Positions 1 to 12,555 of a stretch of DNA of 64,000 bases are shown here, in pieces. A program made the position numbers and the translations under genes. Source of the stretch: Ligustrum vulgare (taxonomy: Eukaryota > Streptophyta > Magnoliopsida > Lamiales > Oleaceae). Below the pieces are notes generated by a model, which was not told the DNA's origin, made no database searches, and saw nothing but the letters and a program-made list of their open reading frames with translations. The stretch's first letter is position 1. Each line of letters begins with the position of its first letter. Where the stretch lies: contig OY743168.1 in assembly GCA_963555705.1 (NCBI GenBank), positions 99,527,925 through 99,591,924 of the forward strand. Reading direction: 5' to 3'.

Positions 1-2
1 AA

Positions 3-992
3 TATGATTCTTCTCTCTTTCTATGCAAGACTGCTAGCGATATTATCTTGCTACTAGTGTACGTGGATGACATTGTCATCACTGGAACAGACGCCAACCT
101 CATTTCTCAACTTCAGGAGCGCCTTCAGGGTTCATTTCATATGAAGGACTTGGGTCAATTACAGTATTTCTTAGGATTGGAGGTTCATTCTACCCTGGCT
201 GGTACTTTCTTGTCCCAAAATAAGTACATTCGAGAATTAATTACTTTGGCAGGCCTCTAGGATGGTCGTCCTGCCGATACTCCTTTAGAAGTGAATGTGA
301 AGTATCGGAATGATGAAGGAGATTTTCTCTCAGACCCTTCTTTGTACAGACAGTTGGTGGGCAGTCTGAATTATCTTACTATTACTCGACCTGATATCTC
401 CTTCGCTGTCCAACAAGTAAGTCAATTTATGCACGCTCCTCGACATCTTCACCTAGCAGCTGTTCGTCGCATTGTCCGTTATTTGCAGGGCACACCTACC
501 CTTGGTCTTTTCTTTCCCATGGACTCTCCTATTCGGTTAACGGGCTATAGTGACGCTGATTGGACTGGGTGTCCGGATACTCGCCGGTCTATCACGGGTT
601 GGTGCATGTTTCTTGGTAAGAAACAGGATCGTGTGTCTAAGTCTTCAACTGAATCGGAATATCGCGCTATGTCATCGGCATGTTCCGAGATTGTTTGGCT
701 TCGAGGACTACTAGAGGAGATTGGATTTCCTCAACTTGCACCCACTCCGCTATATGCTGATAATACTAGTGCCATTCAAATTGCAGCTAATCCAGTATTT
801 CATGAGCGCACCAAACACATTGAGGTTGATTGTCATTCCATTCGCGAGGCCTATGATGGTCTTGTCATCACTCTTCCGCATATCACCACTCATGATCAGA
901 CAGCTGACATATTTACCAAGGCTCTCTCTCGGCCCCGACATCAGCTTCTTGTTGACAAATTGATGCTTCTTGCTCGACCAGCATCAATTTGA
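3..992 (+). pseudogene. Ty1/copia pol fragment: reverse transcriptase end plus RNase H
   Basis: One reading frame is open from the window edge to 992 except for one in-frame TAG at 258-260. The reverse-transcriptase catalytic motif YVDD is at 58-69, within LLVYVDDIVITG. After the stop the frame continues with the usual copia region LNYLTITRPDISFAVQQ, then RNase H signatures (GYSDADWTGCPDTRRSITG, SKSSTESEYRAMS, YADNTSAIQIAANP, ERTKHIEVD) and the C-terminal THDQTADIFTKAL. This is the copying enzyme of a copia element, acting in cytoplasmic virus-like particles. The single nonsense codon suggests recent inactivation. Gag, protease and integrase would lie left of the window. Confidence 0.9.
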
Positions 993-999
993 GGGGGGA

Positions 1000-1183
1000 T
1001 GACAGTATTATATTCCTTATTCAACTGTTTCTATATTTATTGTATATATTTGTAATATACTGTGTATCTACTCTTACCATAGATAGGCTTCCGTAATTGC
1101 TGTAATTTTGGACAATCTTTTCTATTTAATGAAAGGTATCCTCACAGAGGAAGATATTCAGTCAAACATTGACAGGATCAACA
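1000..1183 (+). repeat. probable 3' LTR of the copia element (right edge approximate)
   Basis: The LTR starts directly after the polypurine tract with TGACAGTATTATATTCC. It is AT-rich, with a late part (CTTCCGTAATTGCTGTAATT, then GAGGAAGATATTCAGTC) of the style seen at copia LTR ends. No second copy is present to fix the right boundary. Confidence 0.55.
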
Positions 1184-2123
1184 CATCAAGCTCAGAGAAT
1201 AGCGATTGGAACAAACCTCCAATTTCTTGTTCCTTTGTATGTTTAATTTCCTTCTGCTGTATTTCTTTCCTGTTCGATCTTGGATCCTTTTTTAGTTGTT
1301 CTTCATCTTGTTGTACTTCTACAGGTATTCTTTGAGTCTATTTAGGTAATAAGAAAGGTGAAGGCTCAGCTAAGTGTATCTTGTCGGTGGAACTCCCCGC
1401 ATCTACATCTTGGAAAATTTTGGTATTTTTTTTTAATCCCCTCTTAATTCTTTTGTGTATGCGAAATTTTTGGAAATTGTTCTTAATCTGATAATAAATT
1501 TGTCACTAGGGTTTATGTTAAGAGTAATACTGCAGCTTAGTTTTGTGTGAAGTTTACATTTTTTCATGAAGTTCACCAATTCGAGTTCGTTGATTGAAAC
1601 ATCATCTTCTTTGGACATAGTTATTTCGTAATATTACATAGTTTATCACTTGAATGATGCTCTGATCCTAATTGGAATATCTAGGTGTTGTTAAACAAGA
1701 CTCAGGGCTTCTTCTTGGTTGTTTATTAATGAAAATTTGAAGTTTTCTCGATTATTTAAATTTTTAGTACTTTTTTGAGTGAATATTTCTCAGTAATCAA
1801 TTGAATGAACAAGTGTGGGAGTGTTAATTATCTTCCACATTATAAAGCTGCATCACATCCGAGGACCAGAATTAAGGTATTATTATTTGTCTCTAATTCC
1901 GATATCATGTTTATAGTTGAATGCCCAAGCTGGTTAATCTCGCTTTTTTCTTAACCTTAGTTAAGTTTAATTCATTAAATTCAATAATACGTTTGTTCCC
2001 ATAACTGTTGGCATGAAATACGTGTTGGTCAGTTTTTGGTTCATTTTAATCTTACGGTGGGAGTTAGTTATGTAACTATGAATAAAAAGTTCATTTTGTG
2101 TTCATGGTGATACCATTTAACAT

Positions 2124-2131
<8 letters not shown>
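1184..2131. other. AT-rich non-coding stretch, nothing recognised
   Basis: Only short open frames are present, on both strands, and none resembles a known protein. A possible short exon-like stretch near 1830-1878 ends at a GT donor, but I cannot name it. Confidence 0.5.

Positions 2132-2190
<59 letters not shown>
2132..2190 (+). repeat. (CT)n microsatellite
   Basis: About 29 uninterrupted CT dinucleotides. They end eight bases before the AG acceptor of the following exon (ATGTGCAG), so the microsatellite occupies the place of the polypyrimidine tract. Confidence 0.98.
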
Positions 2191-2192
<2 letters not shown>

Positions 2193-2198
2193 GTGCAG

Positions 2199-2282
2199 CC
2201 TGGCATATCTGGCATCAACCTGGGAAAGTTTCTCATTAAACGCATGATTTATGTTGTGCGGAAAGACATGCCAAGTATATCA
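2199..2282 (+). pseudogene. isolated exon resembling malonyl-CoA decarboxylase
   Basis: An 84-base exon is bounded by AG (2197-2198) and GTAAG (2283). It encodes 28 residues, with PGISGINLGKFLIKRM and then VVRKDMPSIS. The pattern P-G-[LI]-S-G-I-N-L-G-x-F-L-I-K-R followed by a charged stretch and P-x-I matches my memory of the C-terminal part of plant malonyl-CoA decarboxylase, which converts malonyl-CoA to acetyl-CoA. The neighbouring exons (upstream FYSISS-like, downstream SPIPGF-like) were not found within about 1.5 kb, so this is either a captured exon or the rest of a gene broken by insertions. The frame is intact and the splice signals are good. Confidence 0.55.
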
Positions 2283-2527
2283 GTAAGTTCTACTGTCAAC
2301 CGTCAGGGAACTAGAGTTTTTCCTAATAACTGCAAATGCCTTTTTTCTCTCTTTTTTTAGCTCCTCTATTCAGTTTTCTAAATTTGTACTGCTGCATTTG
2401 GACTTGCTCATCCCCAATATATTTTGCTTCAGTTCTCAATTCTAATAACAGTAAGTCAACATACTTTCCTGCCTCAATTCGCATTCCCAGTTAATTTTTT
2501 TAGGTCTCAAAATTTATTGCAACATTA

Positions 2528-2789
2528 CTTCCTCAGCAACTAGCTATCAGACCCTTTGGCAACAAAATGAGCAACTGAACCCCTTAAACCTTTCTTATAT
2601 TTTACTAATATATCCCTACATTAACTAACCTAATAAATATGATTATTTTATATTTGTTGATAACAATGAATATTAAATAAGGGCATATTAGAAAACTTAA
2701 AACTATGTTGACTTTCAATAAAGAAAGTGACCTATAACTTGAGACGGACAATTAAGGAATACAAGCCTATCTTAACGATACGGAGGGAG
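2528..2789. mobile_element. possible Stowaway/mariner-type MITE
   Basis: The right end reads ACGGAGGGAG followed by TA, the typical Stowaway terminus. The left end, TA then CTTCCTCAGCAAC, is a degenerate partner. The interior is AT-rich and non-coding. TA on both sides would be the target duplication. The left terminus is weak. Confidence 0.4.
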
Positions 2790-2791
2790 TA

Positions 2792-3938
2792 TAATAAAAA
2801 AATTAGGATGGGGCCTCATCATTGGCCAAAGCCTGATACATCAGATTAACCAATTGATTTGAGGTGTAGTAATTGATTTTGAAGGTTAGCTTGGTGAGGA
2901 TGGTTGCTAATTTTAAGTTGGATGTGTTTGATAGCGACATCATCACGGAATAGCTGTGATCTAAGAGATTGAAATGAAAGTGGTTGTGCTAACGAAGACC
3001 AGACAGGTTAGCATGAAACTCGGCAAGGATGAGGCTTGATGGTGGTGAAGATTAGGTTGGTCTGGAGTGGGGGAGAGAGTGTTATTCAATTTCAGAGAGA
3101 GGGACTATATCATTAATTAGTATCAATTTAAAATATTTGGGGAAATGATAAGTTGGGAAAAAGAAGGTTAAATGCGAGTTTCGTATGTGGATTTAGCAGG
3201 GAAGCACTAGAAAATGTACATGGATGGTAGATCCTTTGATGAATTAAATGCCATCCTACATAATTAGTCACCACTTGTGGCCCTACTGACTGAGCAAGAA
3301 GGAAAAGTAAACAAACAATACTTTGGTAATTATAAAGAGATGGTTTTTAGTGAGTATCCAAAACAAATTGGAAGTTCGGCTTGAGCTGTGGAGCTGACAT
3401 TTTTACAAGGACAAAAGGGAATTATATATAATTATTTGATCGTGGATAGAAAAGTTTTTGTGTTTTTGTTAAATTTTTTGTGACGATACTCTTCTGAAAT
3501 TAAGTCATTGTTTAAGAGACTTGTCGTGGAACCGCTCCTTATTGAATTGGACCAAATGGGTAAGTTTAAATTTTCATTTTTTTTAATAAATCCTATTCGT
3601 GGGTGTGTTTGTTCATAGAATATTGCAAATTATGGTAGGATGTGAATATAGATTTTTGCAATACTAGGAATGAAGCAGTAATTATTTACAATTTCTTAAT
3701 TATCTCTCTCTTTTTGTATCCATTTATTTGATTCACAAACAAATATTACTATTATGACTATTAGACAATATAAAATTTTATTTGGGATTTTCATACTATA
3801 ATTAGGTCCCATTAATAAATTTTTCACTTTGCTCAATTTTGATGCGAACAAGTAAATTTATATATGTTTTCTTTGTACTAAAATTTTTTTCCCAGTGTAT
3901 ATTGAGATACCTTCTCAACAATTACAAACTGAGTTTCA
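2792..3938. other. non-coding stretch between MITE and Helitron gene
   Basis: AT-rich sequence with no credible coding frame. It may include the 5' part of the Helitron, but I could not identify a convincing TC terminus. Confidence 0.4.
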
Positions 3939-6900
3939 ATGAATAACTCAAGAGATCCTAAAGTTGCCATTGAAGAGGTTGGTTTTATATTAGCTAAATT
4001 AAATGTGATTTTACATGTTATATGTCAAAAATTAAATTATCATCACTTATATTTACTAATAAAACATGCTATTTTTTTCATAGAAATACAAAACAATTAT
4101 CCGTCAGGTACAAAATCAACAAAGACGACAAAAAAATGCATTTCGTAGGTCTCAAGAAGAACACTATGTTGACAAGCGCAAACATAAACCGAATTTAGAT
4201 GGTAACTTGATCTCTTTTTTTCGATATTTTTTGGTGTTTCCCTTGTCAGAATTTAGATTTCCAGCATAGTTTTATTATTTACATTGTTAGAATCAGAATA
4301 TAAACTTTAAGAAATATTTACATGCAATTTTTTAAATATAGAATCTATACATTAACATATTGGGATTTCTAATAGCCTTATTCTAATCGTGTTAATTTTT
4401 TTTTTAGGTTCAAACAACATTTCCTAAATAATTATAATTGTTCTTTATTGTTCATTTTCTTGCTGGTTTTCATAATTTTTTTTTCCAATTCAGCTGCTGG
4501 ACAAAACAATGGTTACCTATATCACGGAAGTGGAACCTCTTCGGTCGGCTTTGAACAACATACCATAGAAATTTCTTTGCCAGTACCAGATGTAATCATT
4601 GAAAAACCACATGATTTATAGGTTCGAAACATATCACATCAAAGCACCAAATTAACTATACCTATAGCTGCTTATGTGTTGCCCCATTTTACTGTTTGCG
4701 AGCATTGTGGAGCCAAAAAGTTTTACAGAGAAAGCAAGGGATTCTGTTGCTCTGATGGGAAGGTCAAATTACGTACACATTCTATACCTGATGATTTGTT
4801 TAAACTTTTTACTTCGAGTTGTCAAGAGTCAACTCATTTCAGAACTGTTTGTCGATCGTACAATAACCATTTTGCTTTCACCTCTTTTGGCGTAAAATAT
4901 GATAAAGAACTTTGCAAATCAAATAAAGGTATTTACACTTTCAGAGTACAGGGACAGGTATATCATTATGTCAACCCGCTTTTACCTCGCGGTGATGCTA
5001 AGCCTTCATATATGCAACTTTATTTTTATGATACAGAAAATGAAGTGCAAAATCTTCTTCACAGCTCAGATAGGTTCCTTGAAACAGTTTTAGTAAAAAA
5101 TATTGAAAGCTTGAAAACTAATCCTTATTCAAGTTTTTTTAGATCTTTAAATGACAAAGAAAACTTAGACACTCAACGAATTCAAATTAGGTGTCATCCG
5201 GGACTTGACCAACGTGTTTATAATACACCTGTCTCTTCTCAAGTTGCTGCAATTTGGGTAGAAGATGATCCGTGTGCAAACATTAGGGCTCGTGATATAT
5301 CTATTTGCGGGCACTCAGGTGAGTCTCACAAAGTTCATTACTATTACGGTTGTTATGACCCTTTGCAATATCCATTATTATTTCCATACGGTGAACCTGG
5401 ATGGCATGAAGGTATTGAGCGTACTAGAAATGCCAATGAACAACCACAATGCGTGTCTGAAGTTTTGGTAGATGTAAACACTTTAGTCTATCCCGAACAA
5501 CTAATTCAAAGAGAATCCGAAGGTTATTTTACCAGTTGTTTAATATATATTAATTATTTCATTTTTTTTAAACAATGAATTTTACCAATTTTTTTAATAT
5601 GTTCCTATTTCTATTTGTTTTTTCAGTGCTTAACTATGGTAAGAAACGCTACCAGATCTCTTGTAGAGAGTATTATTGTTACAAGTTGCAAATTCGCCCT
5701 TCAGGTAAATCTCTATTACTCCATGGGGGTAGACTTCTACAACAATATGTAGTTGATATGCATATTAAAATTGAAACATCTAGGCTTGATTATTTTCGTA
5801 ATAATCAAAAACATATACGTGCTGAACTTTACCAAGGAATAGTTGATAGTGTTGAAAATGGAGAAAATGGAGGAAGCATGATTGGGAAAAAAATTATTTT
5901 GCCAGTGTCGTTCACATGTGGTCCTAGGGATATGCAAAAGAGATATAGAGATGGGATGTCTCTTGTCTAGCGATATGGAAAGCCAGATATTTTTTTGACA
6001 ATGACTTGCAATCCTAATTGGCCTGAAATTAAGCAAGAATTAGAATACTCTGACGAGATACAGAATCGACCTGACCTCGTAGCTCGTATTTTTAAAGGAA
6101 AACTTGATGAACTAAAGAATGATCTAATTCACAAACATATTTTAGGGCCAGTAGCTGCCTATATTTATGTGATTGAGTTTCAAAAAAGAGGTCTTCCTCA
6201 TGCACACTTTTTGCTGATCTTCAAAAATGGTCATAAAATCTGTACGCCTACTGAAGTTGATAATATTGTATCATGTGAATTACCTGATGAACAATTATTT
6301 CCTTACTTTCATTCTACTATTGTTAAGCACATGATGCACGGTCCTTGTGGTACATTAAATTCAAAGAATGTATGCATGAATGCTGATAATTGTTGTAAAA
6401 ACAAGTATCCTAGAGATTACTCAGCCCATACTTTATTAGGAGAGAACTCTTATCCTATTTATAGACGTCAGAATAACGGGCATTCAGTTAAAGTTAGAGG
6501 ACATTTTCTAGACAATCGATGGGTCGTCCCCCACAATCGTTACTTAATTGCTAAATTTAACTGCCATATTAATGTTGAAATATGTTCTTCAATTAAAGCT
6601 GTTAAATATTTGTACAAATATGTATACAAAGGGCATGATCGTGTTAACTTTTCAGTATCAAATGACCAACCACCTGCTCAGATTGATGAAATTTCTGAGT
6701 ATCAGTCTGGTAGGTGGGTGTCTCCGCCTGAAGCAATGTGGAGAATCTTTTCATTTCTTCTGTCAGAGATATATCCAACCGTTATTTCTCTGCAACTCCA
6801 TCTTCAAAATCATCAACTGATAACATATAATGATCAAGATAATCTATCAAATGTACTTAACAAGTCCACTGCAAGTCGAACTATGCTAACAGAATTTTTT

Positions 6901-8942
6901 TTGATGAACAGTACTAATGAATTTGCACGGACTTTGTTGTACAAAGATTTCCCTACACATTTTGTTTGGAATTCAGGTAGAAAAATGTGGACAACACGAA
7001 AGCAGCAAATAGTTATTGGTCGAGTTGTTGCAGCAAGTCCGAACGAAGGTGAGCGATATTTCTTGCGAGTACTTCTTAACCATATCAAAGGTCCACTATC
7101 ATTTGAACATTTGAAAATTGTTAATGGAGTTAATGTGGCTACATATCGTGAAACAGCTTTGTTACATGGATTGTTAAGTGGTGACAATCATTGTGAAGAA
7201 TGTATGTCAGAAGCTGTTGTTTACCAAATGCCTGGTTCATTAAGGCGTCTTTTTGTAACCCTATTGACACTTTGTAATCCAACCAATCCAAAAATGCTAT
7301 GGGAGAAATTTAAAACTAATATGTTTGAAGATTATATACAACATGGTCTACAAACTAAACATGCTGAACAAAAAACTTTATATGACATTACTTCTATATT
7401 AGAAACACTAGGGAAGAATGTGAATGATTATGGGATTGTGTCATATATTATTTCCTTGGATGATAATGAAAGACTAAACAGAATGATTGCAGAAGAGACT
7501 ATATCTTTAGATATTGAAAGTGGCATCTCCTGCGAGACAAAATTAAATAAAGAGCAACGAATTGCCTTCAATACAATCATGGGATCACTTGTAAATGAAG
7601 CTGGTGCTGTTTATTTTGTGGATGGCCCTGGAGGAACGGGTAAGACTTTTTTATATAAAGCTTTATTATCAGCTGTCAGGTCTAAAAACTATATTGCTTT
7701 GGCAACTGCATCGTCAGGAGTTGCTGCTTCTTTGTTATCTGGTGGGCGCACAGCTCATTCAACGTTTAAAATTCCTTTAGACACAACTGGCAATATCAGC
7801 TGTTCAGTTAGTAAACAATCAGCTTTAGGAAGACTGCTAAAAATGACTAGATTAATTATTTGGGATGAGGCTCCAATGGTTAATCGTTGTGCAATAGAGG
7901 CACTACATAAATTGTTGCAGGATATAATGGAATGTGAATTGCCTTTTGGGGGAAAAAAATTTTGTTTTTGGAGGTGACTTTCGTCAAGTTTTACCTGTTG
8001 TACAAAGAGGTAAAAGAGAGGATATTATCAAAGCAAGCTTAGTCTTTTCGGATTTATGGCCGTCTTTCATACAGTTACCTTTGGTTCAAAACATGAGAGC
8101 AAATCTTGATCCAGAATTTTGTGATTATTTATTACGAATTGGAAATGGAACTGAGACAACATACTTGTGATTCAATAAAACTTCCATCAAATATAACTCT
8201 AAAGTTTGAAGACGAAACAATTTCATTGAAAAGTCTTATTGATATAGTTTTTCCAAATATATCAACATATACAGACAATTTGCATGAGATCGTCAACAGA
8301 GTTATACTAACACCTAAAAATGAATGTGTTGATCAAATAAACAATCTTTTATTAAATCAAGTTCCTGGTGAAATGTATACATACTATAGCTTTGATGAAT
8401 CAATTGAAAAGTCAGACCAAACTTTCCAAGAAGATTTCCTAAATAGTCTATCACCAAATGGTATTCCACCACACGAACTAAATTTCAAATTAAACTGCCC
8501 CGTAATGTTGTTACGCAATATCAATCCATCTGAAGGTCTTTGCAATGGCACGAGACTTGTTTGTAGGAAATTTGAACGAAATGTTATTGCTGCTGAAATC
8601 ATAAATGGGGAATATATTGGAAACCATGTATTTTTACCAAGGATTCCATTCACTCCATTAGAAAGTGACAAAATTTCAATACCATTCAAAAGAACCCAGT
8701 TTCCAATCCGTCCATGTTTTGCAATGACAATTAACAAAGCACAAGGGCAAACTTTAGATTTTGTTGGTTTGTACCTTCCTAAGCCAGTATTCTCTCATGG
8801 CCAATCGTATGTTGCACTCTCAAGAGCAAAGTCAAGTAAAGATATACAAGTGTTGTTAAAACCATCAAATGCAAATCATGAACACTTTTCTTGCACAAAC
8901 AATGTAGTGTACAGAGAGATTCTCATGCTCACTCAACATTAA
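3939..8942 (+). pseudogene. Helitron Rep/helicase transposase, decayed
   Basis: This is the rolling-circle transposase: a HUH-type Rep nickase joined to a Pif1-like helicase. The exons read as 3939-3977, 4084-4201, 4494 to about 5530, and 5627 onward, with GT-AG borders. An N-terminal zinc-binding segment (CEHCGAKKF) is at about 4700. The Rep domain starts at PDIFLTMTCNPNWPEIK (about 5985), with the metal-binding HxH in GLPHAHFLLI (about 6190) and the two catalytic tyrosines in KYLYKYVYKGHD (about 6605). The helicase has Walker A GPGGTGKT (about 7625), Walker B WDEAPM (about 7860), GDFRQVLPVV, and the late motifs FAMTINKAQGQT and SYVALSRAKS (to about 8830). Lesions are TAG stops at 4619-4621 and 5968-5970 and frameshifts near 7965 and 8165. 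It cannot make full-length protein. Confidence 0.92.
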
Positions 8943-9387
8943 TGCCTATTCGTTGATGCAGACACATCTGGTACTCATAATATTACTAAGTAGTTATTAG
9001 TTTCGTAACTATATAGATTTGATTTTGGGTTTTCATGAAATTTAATTTATTTTACTGGGGATTTTTGTATTTCTTTTACTTTTTGTTTACTCTTAACAGA
9101 TGTATATCTATTTGTTTTTTTTTTCCCTCAGATTTTGGATGATATAAAGCTAAATGATGGTTTTTAAAAGGTGTAAGGTATATTCATTATCAAACCAAAC
9201 ATTTAATGTATCTTTACTGCTCTTTTTTTAGGATTATTTCAGCTTTGAGATACAATCATGTTTGACCATGTTCACAGATAACAGTATTGTTGAGTAAAAT
9301 TAGAAGTGGACAGATGAATCAATAATATAATGGGTTTTCTTATTAGTGGAGTATTCATTATTAAACAACGTTCATTTGTTATGTACA
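8943..9387. other. non-coding spacer after the Helitron helicase
   Basis: AT-rich sequence without a coding frame. It ends where a copy of the Rep-gene segment begins. Confidence 0.5.
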
Positions 9388-9692
9388 TCATTATTTCCAT
9401 ACGGTGAACCTGGATGGCATGAAGGTATTGAGCGTATTAGAAATGCCAACGAAAAACCACAATGCGTGTCTGAAGTTTTGGTAGATGTAAACACTTTAGT
9501 CTATCCCGAGCAACTAATTCAAAGAGAATCCGAAGGTTATTTTACCAGTTGTTTAATATATATTAATTATTTCATTTTTTTTAAACAATCTATTTTACCA
9601 ATTTTTTTAATATGCTCGTATATGTATTTGTTTTTTCAATGCTTAACTATGTTAAGAAACGCTACCAGATTCTCTTGTAGAGAGTATTATTG
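9388..9692 (+). repeat. duplicated segment of the Helitron Rep gene
   Basis: This is a near-identical copy of 5374-5681. It starts at TTATTTCCATACGG, covers the coding stretch FPYGEPGWHEGIERIRNANE, the intron, and the start of the next exon, and ends at GAGAGTATTATTG. A few substitutions separate the copies. The offset is about 4.0 kb. It stops exactly where histone H3.3 intron sequence begins. Confidence 0.92.
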
Positions 9693-10055
9693 ATTTGTTC
9701 TACTTATGGATTCAGACATGTAATTACATTTTTTTGAATTGTTCATCTTTTCACTGATGTAATATTTTGAGTTGCTTGACTTAGGCTGCCCGTAAGTCTG
9801 CCCCGACTACTGGTGGTGTGAAGAAGCCTCATCGCTACCGTCCTGGTACTGTTGCTCTTCGGTGAGTACTCTTTCTATATTTACATTTTTTTTGTCACAT
9901 TGTGGAATAATGGTTGTTTGTCTTAAAATTGTGCTGATTTATGGTATCATTAACCTTATAATTTAGTGAAATCCGTAAGTACCAGAAGAGTACTGAGCTC
10001 TTGATCAGGAAGCTGCCGTTCCAGAGGCTATGCCCCTAGATTGACGACTTCAAGG
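9687..10055 (+). pseudogene. histone H3.3 gene fragment (intron 1 to exon 3)
   Basis: It begins inside intron 1 and includes exon 2 (9785-9861: KSAPTTGGVKKPHRYRPG), an intron (9862-9966) and most of exon 3 (9967-10054: [20 protein letters not shown], then a disrupted end). Thr31 and Tyr41 mark the plant H3.3 type. The final part of exon 3 has lost the frame and meets a TAG. The retained introns show that it came from genomic DNA, not mRNA. It corresponds to 21019-21389 of the second copy. It joins the Helitron fragment through a shared TTATTG. Confidence 0.88.
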
Positions 10056-10278
10056 AATGTCGTTACTATTCATCTTTTTATCACTCATTGAAATGCTTCG
10101 AAACGATGCATTTGTTGCTTTCAGTGGTTCGAGTTCGCCATGCATAGGTGAACTAACTTTACAATGAAATTACCATTAAAATCAAATCACATATTCTCTT
10201 TTTAGTTCTACTATGAACACTTGGTTGACTAATGTTCACTTTTGCTTGTATGCATTCTTTTTTTCATTACATGTGTAG

Positions 10279-10626
10279 TGCATGCTATTAGAAAATTTGA
10301 AAAATGTACTTCGGACAAATAACTCAAACCTCAAGAACTTGATGAAATTTGTTCCAAGCTGAGAGAGTCCATGAAGTCTGATATTAGACATGCATCTGCC
10401 TTGAATACTCTCGGCTTGATACTTCTTAAAACAGGTCGCTTGCAGGTCCAAATGACACGCACACATATATTCTTCGTTAATATCATGTTTGTACCCAATT
10501 AGATTTCTTGATTTAAAATTACTTATTATCTTCTCTAGGGTACTATATCAGTATTTCAAATCTGTTGGATATTGTTCTCAACAACTTGGATTGTCTTGGA
10601 AACCTTGGAATCACCTATCTTCAAAG
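10279..10626 (+). pseudogene. two exons of a TPR-repeat protein gene (SPINDLY-like family)
   Basis: Exon A (10279-10445) ends in the frame ELDEICSKLRES...ALNTLGLILLKTGRLQ and is followed by GT. Exon B (10539-10626) reads SNLLDIV...LDCLGNLGITYLQ, ends in phase 2 and is followed by GTAAG. TPR helices (LNTLGLILLKTG, CLGNLGITYLQ) act as protein-interaction scaffolds; the run resembles plant proteins annotated as SPINDLY-like or O-GlcNAc-transferase-like TPR proteins. A TAA upstream in exon A and a one-base shift early in exon B show decay. The next exon in the right phase is at 22648, beyond the inserted LTR element. The function name is from family memory only. Confidence 0.65.
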
Positions 10627-12234
10627 GTAAGTAGGAGTAATATAGCGACTCAGAATTTTTATGCAATAAATAATTATTTTAATATTTAGAAAATTGTGTC
10701 GCTACTATTTCATTTATTATTTTGAAGTTAACGCCGCGACGGATTCGTCTAGTCAAGTCAAGAAATATCGAATTTGTTCGATTTTAAATTAAATTTCCGA
10801 ATTTCTAAAATTATGTTATTTTAATTGTTTATTCAAAGTATTATTTTCAGTCCAAAATATATCAGTTTTAATACAATTCCTTATACAAAAACATCATCAT
10901 TATATATATATATATTTTACATCTATTTCATATTCCATCTCATTATACAAACACCAAAGCATTTCCAACTAATCTCTACACAATTCCATCATCCTTCCAT
11001 ATCAAACAAATCATGATGTCTTCCATTATTCATTTTTTTTCTTTCTCCCACCTTCATTGTTTTCTTTCCATTTTCTTTCCCTTTGCACAAATCACACCCG
11101 AGCACCAACAAGACCATTTCAAACCACCACCTAAATTCCACAATAAACAAAGCAATTATCATATAGACATTACACCTATTCTAATTCAAAACTCCAACCT
11201 GGTCCATTTTCATCATTCCCTCCACCTACTCCCATCTACTTTCAATCTCATAAGATTCCCAAACCTTCCATGTGCATCCACTTTACAGCTTCATCTCCAT
11301 CTCCAGCTATCAACCCTCACCACACACTGCAAAACCAAGCATCATTATGTTCCTATACCAAATTCTCCACTAATCAAATCACAATTTCATTTCCATCTAC
11401 CTTAATACCACCACAGCTTTTCCATCATTATATCAATCCACTAACTCACAGCCATTCACTGCTAAGCATCTTCTACTGCCCAGATTGAACTCCAAACCAA
11501 CAGACTGCTTCAATCGAATTCATCACACTGAAATCAATCTGTCAACCAACAATCCTCAATCCAGTTGCAGCCCCAAACCACAACCACGAAACCTATGTAT
11601 CATCATCTCCATCCCACACTGCTCACGATCATTATCACCACCACAATACACAAAACTAGAAACCTGCCATCTCCACCTTCATCACCCGGAATCAGCCACC
11701 ACCACTGCAATGTTAATCACAACCACCGCCTGAACCTCCATCGACGCCACTGCCCAACTTCAATAGCAAATCAGAACAACTCCTATAACAACCCAACACA
11801 GTCTGCATTCCCAAATCCTAATCAACCCAACTGCCATCAACCAATCGAGTCTCTGACCAACTCCAATTCAGTGCCAAAGCCCCAAATCAAAATAAAACCC
11901 AAAACAAAAACCAAGAATCAATTTACCCATAGCACTTACCTCGAACTCCAATCAGTTTTGACCGGAGTTCCACCGGAAATCGCATCTCCAAACTCAGCCT
12001 CCAGTGTCTAGGTTTCACATCAAATTCGCTCCAAATCGCTAACCATTTACTGAACCAGTCACTGCCACATGATGTCCGAACCACCGCCGGAGTTGCGCCG
12101 GCAGTAGACCGGATATTTCTCAAATCCACCAGTTTCAGCCGCAACTCTCTGTCTCTCGTTTTCTCTCGTTTTCTCTGATCTGAAACGTAAAGGAAGAGAA
12201 GATATATTTGATATTATATTTTAACTTTTAAGAT

Positions 12235-12555
12235 TTGCAAATTAGTCCTCAAGTTTCAAAAGGTTTTCAATTTAGTCCTTTCAGCTTTAAAGTTTTGCAT
12301 TCCAGCCCTTAAAGTTTTAAATGAGTTTTAATTAGCCCTTTTATTTTAAAAATCTGGTCATTTCAGCCCCCTGCTGATTTAATTTATTTGATTTTAAGCC
12401 CAAGTTTCAAAAGTACTCATTTTAATCCCTCAACTTTCAAAGTATCCATTTGAGTCTTTCAACTATCAAAAGTATCCATTTAAGTCCCTCAACTTTCAAA
12501 AGTATTCAATTTAGTCCCTGAACTTTCAAAACATCAATTTTAGTCTTCAAATTAT
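12235..12555 (+). repeat. tandem repeat of about 30 bp in the 5' LTR
   Basis: About ten degenerate units on the theme AATTTAGTCCCTCAACTTTC, with units ending in AAAAGTATCC-like text. The same array is at 18977-19297 in the other LTR. Confidence 0.85.

Larger units (their letters stand above)
1..1183 (+). mobile_element. 3' part of a Ty1/copia retrotransposon, cut by the window edge
   Basis: The end of a pol gene (reverse transcriptase and RNase H) is followed by a polypurine tract (990-998, GAGGGGGGA) and by sequence starting TGACAGT at 1000, the expected start of a 3' LTR. The LTR end is not certain: TATA-rich sequence and a typical copia tail run to about 1170-1183, and the 5' LTR is outside the window, so no target duplication can be checked. 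Confidence 0.85.

Noticed and set aside
5737..6036. Minus-strand frame in the Helitron Rep gene
   Set aside because: Shadow of the Rep exon, which carries the HUH domain.
11013..12011. Long open frames in the LARD LTR (and the copy at 17755-18753)
   Set aside because: They are rich in His, Pro, Thr and Ser because the DNA is CA/TC-biased, overlap each other in several frames, and lie in an LTR. No family features.
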